A stretch of DNA of 25,751 nucleotides from Desulfovibrio oxyclinae DSM 11498 (GCF_000375485.1 NZ_AQXE01000002.1:134309-160059); one strand, 5' to 3'; numbered from the stretch's first letter, positions 8,432-16,823 are shown. Numbers and translations: made by a program. Notes: generated by a model from the letters alone, not told the origin.

Positions 8432-9883
8432 ATGGCGAACGACGAAACCAAATACACGACAAATGATGCGGGCATTCCCGTTTCCAGCGACGAACATTCA
8501 CTGACTGTCGGTCCGGACGGACCCATTCTGCTTCAGGACCATTATCTCATTGAGCAGATGGCCAACTTCAACCGCGAACGGATTCCCGAGAGGCAGCCGC
8601 ACGCCAAGGGATCCGGCGCGTTCGGTCACTTCGAGGTGACACAGGACGTGAGCGCCTATACCAAGGCCGCGCTCTTCCAGCCCGGCGTGAAGACCGATAC
8701 GCTCATCCGCTTCTCCACCGTTGCGGGCGAGCGGGGCAGCCCGGACACGTGGCGCGACCCTCGCGGATTTGCCCTGAAGTTTTACACCACCGAAGGCAAC
8801 TTCGACCTTGTGGGCAACAACACGCCGGTCTTCTTCCTGCGTGATCCCATGAAATTCCAGCACTTCATTCGCTCCCAGAAGCGTCGGGCAGACAGTGGCC
8901 TACGCGACCACGACATGCAGTGGGATTTCTGGACCCTTTCGCCCGAGTCCGCGCATCAGGTGACATGGCTTATGGGTGACCGCGGCATTCCCAAGACGTG
9001 GCGCCATATGAACGGCTACTCCAGCCATACCTACATGTGGGTGAACGCGGATGGCGAGCGGTTTTGGGTCAAGTATCACTTCAAGACCGATCAGGGGATC
9101 GAGTGCCTCACGCAGGAAGAGGCGGACCGCATTGCGGGCGAGGATGCCGACTACCACCGCCGCGACCTGTTCAACAATATTGCGGAAGGCAACTATCCCA
9201 GCTGGACCCTGAAGGTGCAGATCATGCCCTTCAAGGACGCCGAGACCTACCGCTTCAATCCGTTCGACCTTACCAAGGTCTGGCCGCATGGGGACTACCC
9301 GGTGCATGAAGTCGGCAGACTGACCCTGACCCGCAATCCCACGGATTTCCATACCGAGATCGAACAGGCCGCGTTCGAACCCAACAGCTTTGTTCCCGGC
9401 ACCGGCCCCAGCCCGGACAAAATGCTGCTCGGCCGCCTGTTCTCTTATGCCGACGCACACCGGGCAAGGCTCGGGGTCAACTACAAGCAGATTCCGGTCA
9501 ACCGGCCCAAGAGCCCGGTACATAGCTACAGCAAGGACGGCGCCATGCGGGTCGAGAATGTCTCGGACCCGGTGTACGCGCCCAACTCAAAGGGCGGTCC
9601 CCAGGCTGATCCGCAGCGGTACCCCGAAGTGGCGACATGGAACGCCAGCGGTGACTTCATCCGCGCGGCCTACACCCTGCGCAAGGACGACGATGATTTC
9701 GGTCAGGCCGGGACTCTGGTGCGCGAGATCATGGACGATGCCCAGCGTGACCGTCTGGTCTCCAACGTGGCCGGACATCTCAGCAAGGGCGTTACCGAAC
9801 CCGTGCTTGAACGCGCCCTCGAATACTGGCGCAACATCGACAAGGAAACCGGCGACCGCATCGCCAAGGAACTGGGTAAATAA
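8432..9883 (+). CDS. katA: Monofunctional heme catalase
   Basis: 484 residues, the small-subunit (clade 3) length. Diagnostic motifs: [20 protein letters not shown] with catalytic H57; the distal Asn in [16 protein letters not shown]; and the heme-ligand Tyr in [14 protein letters not shown]. Reaction: 2 H2O2 to O2 and water, in the cytoplasm. ATG 8432 is chosen because AAGGAGG stands nine bases before it; the frame is open 14 codons further upstream. Bacterioferritin follows 77 bases later on the same strand with no terminator between, so the two are probably co-expressed to limit peroxide and free iron together, as expected for an oxygen-exposed anaerobe. Confidence 0.97.
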   Translation: MANDETKYTTNDAGIPVSSDEHSLTVGPDGPILLQDHYLIEQMANFNRERIPERQPHAKGSGAFGHFEVTQDVSAYTKAALFQPGVKTDTLIRFSTVAGERGSPDTWRDPRGFALKFYTTEGNFDLVGNNTPVFFLRDPMKFQHFIRSQKRRADSGLRDHDMQWDFWTLSPESAHQVTWLMGDRGIPKTWRHMNGYSSHTYMWVNADGERFWVKYHFKTDQGIECLTQEEADRIAGEDADYHRRDLFNNIAEGNYPSWTLKVQIMPFKDAETYRFNPFDLTKVWPHGDYPVHEVGRLTLTRNPTDFHTEIEQAAFEPNSFVPGTGPSPDKMLLGRLFSYADAHRARLGVNYKQIPVNRPKSPVHSYSKDGAMRVENVSDPVYAPNSKGGPQADPQRYPEVATWNASGDFIRAAYTLRKDDDDFGQAGTLVREIMDDAQRDRLVSNVAGHLSKGVTEPVLERALEYWRNIDKETGDRIAKELGK

Positions 9884-9884
9884 C

Positions 9885-9937
9885 CGTATCGCATGGTAAA
9901 AATGGCTTGAAAAACTGAACTGATTCGACGCGATACG
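9885..9937. repeat. Inverted repeat in the katA-bfr gap
   Basis: CGTATCGC (9885-9892) and GCGATACG (9930-9937) are perfect complements 37 bases apart, starting right after the katA stop. It has no T-run, so it is not a classical terminator; it could be a messenger-stabilising hairpin or an operator for a bfr promoter. Confidence 0.4.
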
Positions 9938-9960
9938 AAGAATAAAGGAGTAATGGACCG

Positions 9961-10491
9961 ATGGACAAAAAGGAAAGGCGAAAGAAGGTAATCGAGGTGC
10001 TGAACAAGGCACGTTCCATGGAGCTGTACGCCATCTCGCAGTACATGATTCAACATTACGCGTTGGACGCCATGGATTACGGTGAGCTTGCCAAGAACAT
10101 GAAGCTCATCGCCATTGATGAAATGCGCCATGCCGAACAACTGGCCGAGCGCATCAAGGACCTCGACGGCGAGCCCACCACCGAGCTGGCCGATGAAGTC
10201 CGCAAGGGACAGAAAGTGGGCGAAATCTTCGACTTCGACGCCGAGGTCGAGGACGATACCGTGGATGCCTACAACCAGTTCCTGAACACCTGCCGCGAAA
10301 TGGGCGACAGCATCAGTGCCAAGCTCTTCGAGACCCTCATCGAGGAAGAGCAGGAGCACTCGGACCACTTCGACAACGTGGGCGGCCACATCAAGAACCT
10401 CGGTGACACCTACCTCTCCAAGGTGGCCGGGACTTCGGCATCCACCGGCGGGTCCACCAAGGGCTTCACCATTTCCGCCGACGCGGAATAG
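9961..10491 (+). CDS. bfr: Bacterioferritin
   Basis: 176 residues, four-helix bundle ferritin family. Ferroxidase-centre ligands are visible: E21 in MELYAISQY, E54 and H57 in DEMRHAE, and the C-terminal EEEQEHSDHF. M55 in DEMRHAE corresponds to the axial heme Met of bacterioferritins. The C-terminus, after ~155, is a Gly/Ser/Thr-rich tail ending GFTISADAE. The sequence pattern (LNKARSMELYAISQYM, EDDTVDAYNQFL) is that of the Desulfovibrio bacterioferritins, known for binding an iron-coproporphyrin instead of protoheme. Role: oxidation and storage of Fe(II) in the cytoplasm. AAAGGAG lies ~10 bases before the ATG; an ATG at 9953 is out of frame and rejected. A second iron-storage system appears in the same window (ferrosome cluster at 18491-23355). 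Confidence 0.95.
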   Translation: MDKKERRKKVIEVLNKARSMELYAISQYMIQHYALDAMDYGELAKNMKLIAIDEMRHAEQLAERIKDLDGEPTTELADEVRKGQKVGEIFDFDAEVEDDTVDAYNQFLNTCREMGDSISAKLFETLIEEEQEHSDHFDNVGGHIKNLGDTYLSKVAGTSASTGGSTKGFTISADAE

Positions 10492-10551
10492 ACCGGCGGT
10501 AGCTTGACGCGAGGGCACGAAGTCCCGCCAAAGCCATGCTGAAATAATGAA

Positions 10552-10583
10552 AAAGGCCCCGGGAGCATTGCTTCCGGGGCCTT
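10552..10583. terminator. Bidirectional terminator between bfr and the molybdoenzyme operon
   Basis: AAAGGCCCCGG and CCGGGGCCTTT pair around GAGCATTGCTT. A five-T run follows on the minus strand and TTTCGTTG on the plus strand. It sits between the two convergent units. Confidence 0.85.
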
Positions 10584-10627
10584 TCGTTGTGATGTGTGTC
10601 AGACCCGAATAGGGGAAGGGATGGCTG

Positions 10628-11422
10628 TTAGTAGAGCCCGCCCATGTTGGCGGCAGTGTGGACAGTGTCCGCAAAGAAGCCTGCGCGTCCGAGCAGCTCG
10701 CCTAGCAGTACGAGAACCGGCAGCCAGACCGGGATGGTCCGGGTCTTCCAGATCACCAGCGCAGAGGCGGCCATGATGCCGATGTGGCTCCAGTAGAAGC
10801 CGGAGCCAAGCCATTCCTGCGCGGTGAGGCGCATGACCTCGCTGCCCGAGAGCCAGATGCACGGGGCCGCCAGATGGATCACCAGTCCCACCACGAGGGT
10901 CGAGGTGAATATCCGGGCCAGCAGCGGCTGATGGCTCTTTGTCGCGAACCAGCTGGCGAAGCCCGATCCGAGCATGACTGCCGAGACGAGGAAGAAGATG
11001 GTCGGCAGCGCGTTGTTCAGGGCTGGGAACGCCGGGGGGGCGTACGTCATGCCCGTGGACAGAATGACCACCGCGCCGAGGACTGCGCCGCCCCATGCGA
11101 ACACGGGCTTGCCTTCCTTGCCGGAGGCCAGCGCGGCCAGTATGGCCAGTCCCACGAAGAGTCCTGCGGACAGGGCTTCGCGGCTGAGCCACGCGTTCTC
11201 CAGATGTTTCAGCGCGGTGGGCGCGCCTGTGGGATGCCCGAGGTGGAAGAGGGACGCGATCAGGCCCACGAGCATCAGCCCGGCGACCATGCGCCATTCG
11301 TTACGTGCGTCGCCGCCCTCTGCCCCTGCGGGTTGCCTGACGGCGCGCATGAAGGCGATGCCGATGGCCGCCTGCGAGAGTACCGTGAACAATACGAGCG
11401 GAAGTTCCATTGACTGCTGCAT
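10628..11422 (-). CDS. DmsC-type membrane anchor subunit of a molybdoenzyme
   Basis: 264 residues, almost wholly hydrophobic with about eight membrane helices. It contains FHLGHP-x-GAPTALKH-x-NAWLSREAL, a signature of the DmsC/NrfD-like anchors. Known role: holds the DmsAB-type catalytic pair to the membrane and exchanges electrons with the quinone pool, or with periplasmic cytochromes. GGAGGTAACC precedes the ATG. It starts two bases after the stop of the iron-sulfur subunit and is the last gene of the operon, followed by a terminator. Confidence 0.88.
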   Translation of the reverse strand: MQQSMELPLVLFTVLSQAAIGIAFMRAVRQPAGAEGGDARNEWRMVAGLMLVGLIASLFHLGHPTGAPTALKHLENAWLSREALSAGLFVGLAILAALASGKEGKPVFAWGGAVLGAVVILSTGMTYAPPAFPALNNALPTIFFLVSAVMLGSGFASWFATKSHQPLLARIFTSTLVVGLVIHLAAPCIWLSGSEVMRLTAQEWLGSGFYWSHIGIMAASALVIWKTRTIPVWLPVLVLLGELLGRAGFFADTVHTAANMGGLY

Positions 11423-11424
11423 GG

Positions 11425-11991
11425 TTACCTCCTCACCATCTTGGGGGCTTTGGGCAGGATGAAACGCGTGGAGGGATTGAGCTTCTCCATCTTCGGGTAT
11501 CCTGCCGGATACTGCACTTCATTGGTCACTTCCAGCTTGGCGAGGTCCACGATCTGCAGCGCCTCGGTGGGGCAGGCCATGATGCAGGCCGGCTCCAGCC
11601 CCGCGTCGAGCCGTTCGTGGCAGAAGCTGCACTTCTCGGCCCGCTTTTCAACGGGATTGTACTTGGGAACGCCGTAAGGACAGGACCGGATGCAGTTGCC
11701 GCAGCCGATGCATTTTTCCTGATGGTGAACCACCACGCCGTCCTCGTCGCGCTTGGTGTAGGCCACCACGGGACAGACGTTGAGGCAGGCAGGGTCTTCG
11801 CAATGGTTGCAGGCCAGCGAAAGGAAGGCCCGCTCACGGTGCGGATATATCTCTTCGTCGAGAGGGTAGACCTGACGCCATATGACGCCGTCCACCTGCT
11901 GGTAGTAGCTCTTGCAGGCCATGGCGCAGGTGAAGCAGCCGATGCAGCGTTCGGCGTCCACGCGGAATGCATATTGTTTTTTCATGATCAT
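11425..11991 (-). CDS. DmsB-type four [4Fe-4S] ferredoxin subunit
   Basis: 188 residues with four cysteine groups: CIGCFTCAMAC (C16-C26), CNHCEDPACLNVCP, CIGCGNCIRSCPYGVP and CSFCHERLDAG...CIMACP. All sixteen cluster ligands of the DmsB/PsrB family are present. It carries electrons between the membrane anchor and the molybdenum subunit. It has no signal peptide; by family rule it is exported together with the Tat-signal-bearing catalytic subunit. Two ATGs (11991 and 11985) are possible; AAGGAG is five bases before the first. The gene lies 6 bases after the catalytic subunit. Confidence 0.93.
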   Translation of the reverse strand: MIMKKQYAFRVDAERCIGCFTCAMACKSYYQQVDGVIWRQVYPLDEEIYPHRERAFLSLACNHCEDPACLNVCPVVAYTKRDEDGVVVHHQEKCIGCGNCIRSCPYGVPKYNPVEKRAEKCSFCHERLDAGLEPACIMACPTEALQIVDLAKLEVTNEVQYPAGYPKMEKLNPSTRFILPKAPKMVRR

Positions 11992-11997
11992 GACTCC

Positions 11998-14250
11998 TTA
12001 GGCCTTTTCCACGTTGGCGAACTGGTCATGGATGGCCACGCCGGGGGCTCCGGCCTTGAAGGCGCCCATGTCGGCCGATTCGTCATCCACGAGGTTCTGG
12101 ACGTTGAAGTCGGTGCCCTTGCCGAACCAGGCCTCGTACATCATGAGGCAGTTCTTCGCCACGTTGGTGGACAGCTTGACCCGCACCTTCTGCTCGCCCA
12201 CCTTGTTGAACACGCGGACCATGTCCAGATCGGCGATGCCCTTTTCCCGGGCCGCGTCGGGGTGCATATAGACGAACGGCTCGGGGTAGTACTCCTGCAT
12301 CCAGTCAAGGTTGACGAACTGGGAGTGGATGCCGAACTTGGTGTGCGGCGTGAGCAGCCGGAATTCGTCGTAGCTCTTGCGACTTTCCTTGTATTCCGGA
12401 AGCGCCTTGTGCCCGTTGGCGGCGCACTGCTCGGAGCGGAATTCGTACTTGCCCGAGGGTGTGCCGAATTTGTAGTCGCTCCATGCGGCGGTGGAAGTCA
12501 GCTTGGCCTTGACCGGGCCGTTCTTCAGGTCGGTCCAGTCGTTGATGCCGAAGTAGTCGTAGATGCCCTTGTTGAATTCCTTGGCCATCCACTCGCGCGT
12601 GTCCACTTCCTGCGGGAAGGTGCAGGAGCCGGGGGACAGCTCGTTCATCTTCCTGGACAGAAGCGCGGCTATCTCAATGTTGGACTTGCTTTCGTACAGC
12701 GGCTTGACGGCCTGCTCGTTGATGCCGAGCCAGTAGTGCCAGTAAGACACGTTCACGGTCCATTCCTCGAACATGGTGGTGACCGGCAGGACGATGTCGG
12801 AGTTGGCCACCGTCTCCGTGAAGAACTGCTCCACCGAGACCACCATCTCCAGTTTGTCGAAGGCTTTTTCCAGCTTGGGCCGGTCGAAGTCCTGCGCAAA
12901 CGGGTTCTTGCAGGATACCCAGAGCATCCTTACGGGCGGGTCGTTGGTGTCGAGAATCTCCTGCGCCGTCTTGTTGATGTTGACGGTACGATTGCTGTAG
13001 CTGGCGGCGTCGCCTTCCGTGAAGTCGAACTCGCCCTTGGCTGCTCCGCCGATGAACCCCTTGGACCCTTCGGGCGGGCTCTGGATCATGGCGTGGTAGT
13101 TGAATCCCCACGTCTGGAGATGGCCGTAGCGCGCGCCGCCGCCTTCCTTGCCGACGTTGCCGGTCATGGCCACGAGGGCGTCGATGGAGCGCACCGTGGC
13201 GCCGCCGTTGACGTGACGCTGCAGGCCGTAGCCGATCCACACGGTGGCGGGGTCCGCGGAGGCGAACTCTTCGGCCACTTCGCGAATCTGATCTGCGGGA
13301 ATGCCGCTCTTTTCGGCGGCCCATTCAACCGTGACGTTGTTGCGCAGGTACTCGGCGAAATCATCGAAGCCGATGGAATGGCTGTTCACAAAGTCGCGGT
13401 CCACCATGTCCTTGTCGAGGATGTGGCGGGCCATGCCCAGTGCGAGCGCGCCGTCGCTGGAGGTCTCCGGCTGCCAGAACACGTCGCCCTTGGCTGCGGT
13501 CTGGGTGAAGACCGGGTCGATGACCACGACCTTGGCGCCGCGCCGTTGGGCTTCCATGATGTATTTCATGGTGTGCACGGAACACCACGCCGGGTTGGCG
13601 CCCCAGACGATGATGTACTTGGCCTTGACCATGTCTTCGGGATCGTTGCACCACATGTTGCCAAGGTCGTAGTTCTGGGCGTCGATGCCTGCGGGCCAAC
13701 ACGGGGTTCCCACGAAGCGGGTGGTGTAGCCCAGCGAGGACATCATGCCCTCGACCACATAATTGGTGATGCCGAAGTGGCCTGAATATTTGGTGAGGCC
13801 GAGGCCCAGCAGGCTGTCGTCCTTCTCCTTGATTTCGAGAATCTTGCCAGCGATGCGGTCCATGGCCTCGTCCCACGAGATGCGGCGCCATTTGCCGGAG
13901 CGACGGCCGTCCTGCACCATGGGGTATTTGACCCGGTTGGGGCTGTAGAGCTTTCTGGGATACGAGTAGCCCTTCACGCAAAGCCCGCCGTGGGTGAAGG
14001 TGGACTCCTGCGCGCCCTCGATGAACTGGACCACGCCGTCCTTGACGTATGTCTTGATGCTGCACGTGTCGTAGCAGTTGCGTGGACACGCGTTGCGGAA
14101 CGTGGCGAATTCGCCGGCCTTGAACGCTTCCGCCATGGCCTCGTCCGGGACGAGCAGGCTGCACGGAAGCATGGCCGCGGCACCCGCGGCGGCCGTCCCC
14201 TGCAGAAAACGCCGTCTGCTCAGACTGTTACCTTGTTTCGTCATGGACAT
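11998..14250 (-). CDS. Tat-exported Mo-bis-PGD oxidoreductase catalytic subunit (DmsA/PsrA type)
   Basis: 750 residues from ATG 14250 (ATG 14244 is equally well placed behind GGAGG). A twin-arginine signal SRRRFLQG is at residues 11-18, ending near AMAEA. The FS0 cluster motif is C55-x3-C59-x3-C63-x27-C91, followed by the molybdopterin-binding core (IIVWGANPAWCSVHTMKY, VGKEGGGARYGHLQTWG, MLWVSCKNPFAQ). By eye alignment the molybdenum ligand position falls at C184 (VGTPCWPAG), where true DMSO reductases have Ser. That would place it nearer to polysulfide/thiosulfate-type enzymes, so I do not assign DMSO as substrate. It overlaps the chaperone gene by 23 bases and is followed by the B and C subunits. 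Expected location: periplasmic face of the membrane. Confidence 0.92.
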   Translation of the reverse strand: MSMTKQGNSLSRRRFLQGTAAAGAAAMLPCSLLVPDEAMAEAFKAGEFATFRNACPRNCYDTCSIKTYVKDGVVQFIEGAQESTFTHGGLCVKGYSYPRKLYSPNRVKYPMVQDGRRSGKWRRISWDEAMDRIAGKILEIKEKDDSLLGLGLTKYSGHFGITNYVVEGMMSSLGYTTRFVGTPCWPAGIDAQNYDLGNMWCNDPEDMVKAKYIIVWGANPAWCSVHTMKYIMEAQRRGAKVVVIDPVFTQTAAKGDVFWQPETSSDGALALGMARHILDKDMVDRDFVNSHSIGFDDFAEYLRNNVTVEWAAEKSGIPADQIREVAEEFASADPATVWIGYGLQRHVNGGATVRSIDALVAMTGNVGKEGGGARYGHLQTWGFNYHAMIQSPPEGSKGFIGGAAKGEFDFTEGDAASYSNRTVNINKTAQEILDTNDPPVRMLWVSCKNPFAQDFDRPKLEKAFDKLEMVVSVEQFFTETVANSDIVLPVTTMFEEWTVNVSYWHYWLGINEQAVKPLYESKSNIEIAALLSRKMNELSPGSCTFPQEVDTREWMAKEFNKGIYDYFGINDWTDLKNGPVKAKLTSTAAWSDYKFGTPSGKYEFRSEQCAANGHKALPEYKESRKSYDEFRLLTPHTKFGIHSQFVNLDWMQEYYPEPFVYMHPDAAREKGIADLDMVRVFNKVGEQKVRVKLSTNVAKNCLMMYEAWFGKGTDFNVQNLVDDESADMGAFKAGAPGVAIHDQFANVEKA

Positions 14251-14872
14251 CCTCCTCTCCTGATGATGGTTCCATGTGTTGATTCGCATGATCCTGCGTG
14301 CGCGACTCGTCCAGCCACTGTTCAAGCATGGCCACGGCCGTCAGCACGGGCGCGCTCGCGTCCTGTTGATCCCTCACGGCGCGGATGAACTTGGGTACCC
14401 AGCCGGACATGTGCCGGTCCACGAGCCATTGCCGCATGGTGGCGGCATCCGTCGCGCGTTCGGATTCCGAAGCTTCCAGAACGGCCAGCCCGAGGGCCGC
14501 ATCCAGCTCGAAAGCGAGGTGATCGTCCGGCACGCTTCCCTGATCCGGCACGGCCAGTCCCATTCGGCGATACAGGTCGCGCGCCTCCAACGCGGGAGCG
14601 CCCATGAGGGTCGGCTCGGTGCCGTACGCGGACGCATAAGGCGGGGATGGCAGCGCGGCAGGACCGACAAAAAGGCGGTTGAAGTCGTACTCCACCTCGA
14701 CCCAGTCGATGTCGTCGCGAAGGGCGACGCCGAAGTGCCGGGCGATGCCTTCTGAAGCGATGAGCAACTCCCCGGCGTTGGTGGCCGCGAAGAAATCCCT
14801 GAGCGACTGAAGGCCGCCGAGATGATCGGGTATGTGACAGAGGTTCATGTCTACCAGTGATACATTGTTCAT
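14228..14872 (-). CDS. TorD/DmsD-family molybdoenzyme chaperone
   Basis: 214 residues, all-helical, with the family signature EYDFNRLFVGPAALPSPPYASAY (given here from residue ~60; typical form Y-x-x-LF-x-GP...PY-S-Y) and PDDHLAFELDA, matching the E/P-D-H-x-x-EL motif. Known role: binds the Tat signal and apo-enzyme until the molybdenum cofactor is inserted. It is the first gene of the operon and its end overlaps the start of the catalytic subunit, which strongly ties the two. No clear ribosome site stands before ATG 14872; an in-frame ATG at 14848 is an alternative. If the TATAAT at 14889-14884 is the -10, the first ATG would be almost leaderless. Confidence 0.85.
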   Translation of the reverse strand: MNNVSLVDMNLCHIPDHLGGLQSLRDFFAATNAGELLIASEGIARHFGVALRDDIDWVEVEYDFNRLFVGPAALPSPPYASAYGTEPTLMGAPALEARDLYRRMGLAVPDQGSVPDDHLAFELDAALGLAVLEASESERATDAATMRQWLVDRHMSGWVPKFIRAVRDQQDASAPVLTAVAMLEQWLDESRTQDHANQHMEPSSGEEDVHDETR

Positions 14873-14883
14873 GTATTACCGAT

Positions 14884-14889
14884 ATTATA
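14884..14889 (-). promoter_or_regulatory. Candidate -10 of the molybdoenzyme operon
   Basis: A perfect TATAAT on the minus strand, 12 bases before the chaperone ATG. No good -35 hexamer is seen 16-18 bases upstream, as expected of a promoter that needs an activator. The palindrome at 14927-14952 would be centred about 62 bases before the predicted start point. Confidence 0.45.
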
Positions 14890-14926
14890 ACCCTCGTTAA
14901 ATGTGACAGACGGGAAAGAGGGGTCA

Positions 14927-14952
14927 GATTGGGTAGTTCGAATTACCCAATC
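14927..14952. promoter_or_regulatory. Palindromic operator in front of the molybdoenzyme operon
   Basis: GATTGGGTA (14927-14935) and TACCCAATC (14944-14952) are perfect 9-base complements around GTTCGAAT; 24 of 26 positions are symmetric. No T-run follows on either strand, so it is better explained as a protein site than as a terminator, although it touches the stop codon of the neighbouring regulator gene. The core TACCCA recurs twice in front of that regulator. Confidence 0.65.
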
Positions 14953-16285
14953 AGCCGGTGAGGCCCACGGTCTTGAGGTGGCTGTAGAGACTGACGCGTT
15001 TTCCATGCAGGCCGAGCTTGCCGCGGATGTTCTTGCGGTGCGTCTGGACGGTCTCAACCGAGAGGTTCAGGCTGGTGGCGATGTCCTTGGAGGCGTAGCC
15101 CGACTGGATGAACTGGGCTACCTTGGTTTCCATGTGGGTCAGCTTGAGCAGTTGCGGGTCCGCGGTGCCGCTGCCCGGCGCGAGGCGGCGCAGCTGGTCC
15201 CGTACGACCGTGACGTAGCCCTTGCGTATGGAGGGGTCGTCCTCGGTCTCGATGCGCTCCAGCGCGGGCACCACGAGGCTGTTGATCTTCACCGAGACGT
15301 CGTCGAACAGTTCGTTGCGGTCCTTTTCAATATTCTGCAGGACGTTGCGCAGGGTTACGTTCATGCCTTCGAGTTGTTCCTTTTCCTGACGAAGGGCGTC
15401 GGTCTTCTCGGCTACGACCTTTTCCAGCATCTCGCGCTGGCTGGCCTGCGCCGTGATGTTGGTCAGCATGATCATGTACTGGTCGCTGGCAAGGCTTACG
15501 CTGCTCAGTGGGGTGACCTGCATTCGGTAGATCTGCTCGTCGTGGAACGGACTCATCTCGCAGGACATGCCGGGAGGGTAGTACTTGAGCAGCTCGTCCA
15601 TGGACTGGGCTTCAAGGTCGAGCACTTTCCAGACGGGCGATCCGAGCAGGCCGTCCATTGGCACCGCCTCTTTGACCGCGGCGTTGGTCTCGGTGACGAC
15701 ACCGTCGGAATCCATCACGAGGATGAGGTCCGAGCTGGAATTGAGGATGTTCTCAAAGCGACATTTTTCAAGCGTCAGCAGGCGGTTGGTCTCGTCGAGG
15801 CGCTGTCTGGTGAGGTCCGGCAGGGTCTGCGTCCAGTCCTTGACGAAGAGCACTTCGAGCGCGTCCCCGTAGAGGCGGATTCGTCTTCGCGCCAGCGCCT
15901 TTTCCGTTTTGTCGAAATCCGGCATGGCCTCGATGACATCAAGGAGGGCGTGGATAAAGGTCTTGAAGCAACCGAGAAACATATCCGCAGTGATGCCGCG
16001 CATGCGGTGGCGTCTGGCCGACTCCACCATTGGCTGCGCCCACTGGCCTTCATGGCTGGTGAGCCACGAAAAACCGGGATCGTCCATTCCCGCTTCGGCA
16101 TGGGCGAGCAAAGGCGTCATGAAGTCGTACAGTGCCTGCTGGCAGTCCACGCGCTTGGCAGTGGTATGTTCCAGATATCCGGCGCTGCGCATACGCTCGG
16201 ACCAGCGCTGGAAGTACAGCTCCTCGTGGTCCTGAAGTTTTTGGAGAAGGGGCAGGTGACCGCGTATCGTGTGCGTCGTATGCAT
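14951..16285 (-). CDS. PAS-LuxR (GerE-type HTH) transcriptional regulator
   Basis: 444 residues. 1-170 is a helical N-terminal domain I do not recognise (may be a globin-like or RsbR-N-like sensor, HRMRGITADMFLGCFKTF). ~180-290 is a PAS domain (ILNSSSDLILVMDSDGVVTETN). ~290-345 is coiled coil. ~378-444 is a LuxR-type helix-turn-helix: TKVAQFIQSGYASKDIATSL followed by SVETVQTHRKNIRGKLGL. There is no receiver domain and no membrane helix, so it is a one-component cytoplasmic regulator. It lies just upstream of, and in the same direction as, the molybdoenzyme operon. Shared TACCCA sites suggest it controls the operon and itself. GAGG stands before ATG 16285. Confidence 0.85.
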   Translation of the reverse strand: MHTTHTIRGHLPLLQKLQDHEELYFQRWSERMRSAGYLEHTTAKRVDCQQALYDFMTPLLAHAEAGMDDPGFSWLTSHEGQWAQPMVESARRHRMRGITADMFLGCFKTFIHALLDVIEAMPDFDKTEKALARRRIRLYGDALEVLFVKDWTQTLPDLTRQRLDETNRLLTLEKCRFENILNSSSDLILVMDSDGVVTETNAAVKEAVPMDGLLGSPVWKVLDLEAQSMDELLKYYPPGMSCEMSPFHDEQIYRMQVTPLSSVSLASDQYMIMLTNITAQASQREMLEKVVAEKTDALRQEKEQLEGMNVTLRNVLQNIEKDRNELFDDVSVKINSLVVPALERIETEDDPSIRKGYVTVVRDQLRRLAPGSGTADPQLLKLTHMETKVAQFIQSGYASKDIATSLNLSVETVQTHRKNIRGKLGLHGKRVSLYSHLKTVGLTG

Positions 16286-16305
16286 GAGAACCTCGTTTAA
16301 GATGC

Positions 16306-16326
16306 GCTACCCATCGGCTACCCAAT
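16306..16326. promoter_or_regulatory. Direct repeat of TACCCA in front of the PAS-LuxR gene
   Basis: GCTACCCAT (16306-16314) and GCTACCCAAT (16317-16326) place two TACCCA cores 11 bases apart, one helical turn. They lie 21-41 bases before the regulator ATG and 39-59 bases before the divergent secreted-protein gene. The core equals the half-site of the palindrome at 14927-14952 and fits the NarL-family heptamer TACYYMT. Confidence 0.55.
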
Positions 16327-16364
16327 GCTATTGTCTTATTCGCCGGAAGGCTTATTATCAAGTC

Positions 16365-16772
16365 ATGCAGAAAAGAAATATCCATTCCGGCTACGGCCTC
16401 GCGGCGGTGCTGCTGCTCGTTCTCTCGCTTTGGTCCGCTCCGGCCATGGCACAACAAGAAGGGACGCCCTTCAGCGGGGCTCTGAGCATTGAGGGCGTCA
16501 TGAAAACCGGGATGCCAGTCATGGCGGTCTTTGACCTTGGCAGCTATGAGATTCCGCGCGGGACCTATACTTCGATCAACATCCGCATGAAGTCCGGACC
16601 GGAAGGGAAGAAGCCCACGGTACTGCCGGGATACCCGGAATCCACCCTGACATTTCACCAGCCGGGGACGTATGTGATGCGCTTCATCCTGAGCCGCGTG
16701 AGCAAGTCCAGCTGCGGAGGCGCGGAGGCTGTGCCGTTGGTCCGGGAGACCCGGACGCTGGAGATCGAATAG
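16365..16772 (+). CDS. Small secreted protein of unknown function
   Basis: 135 residues from ATG 16365. It has a clear Sec signal peptide: basic start MQKRNIH, hydrophobic run LAAVLLLVLSLW and cleavage after APAMA, before QQEG. The mature ~105 residues look like beta-strands (MPVMAVFDLGSYEIPRGTYTSINIRM, then YPESTLTFHQPGTYVMRFIL) with a single Cys. That strand pattern resembles small immunoglobulin-like periplasmic domains, but I do not recognise a family. The open frame extends 32 codons further upstream, but this ATG fits the signal peptide. GGAAGG is ~12 bases away. It is divergent from the PAS-LuxR gene and shares its promoter region. Confidence 0.7.
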   Translation: MQKRNIHSGYGLAAVLLLVLSLWSAPAMAQQEGTPFSGALSIEGVMKTGMPVMAVFDLGSYEIPRGTYTSINIRMKSGPEGKKPTVLPGYPESTLTFHQPGTYVMRFILSRVSKSSCGGAEAVPLVRETRTLEIE

Positions 16773-16790
16773 CGCTTTTTGAGAAAAGAA

Positions 16791-16823
16791 AAGGCCTCGC
16801 CGAAAAGCGGGGCCTTCTTTGTT
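16791..16823 (+). terminator. Rho-independent terminator after the secreted-protein gene
   Basis: GGCCTCGC and GCGGGGCC (one T-G pair) around CGAAAA, followed by TTCTTTGTT. It lies 20 bases after the stop. Confidence 0.8.

Noticed and set aside
11410..13785. A 791-codon plus-strand open frame
   Set aside because: It runs antisense to the iron-sulfur and catalytic subunits of the molybdoenzyme, whose motifs are beyond doubt. Its composition (rich in His, Val, Gly, Leu) is typical of an antisense shadow in high-GC DNA.
14927..14952. The palindrome as a terminator of the PAS-LuxR gene
   Set aside because: No T-run follows on either strand, and its half-site recurs at another promoter.
14903..16300. 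A 465-codon plus-strand open frame
   Set aside because: Antisense to the PAS-LuxR regulator.
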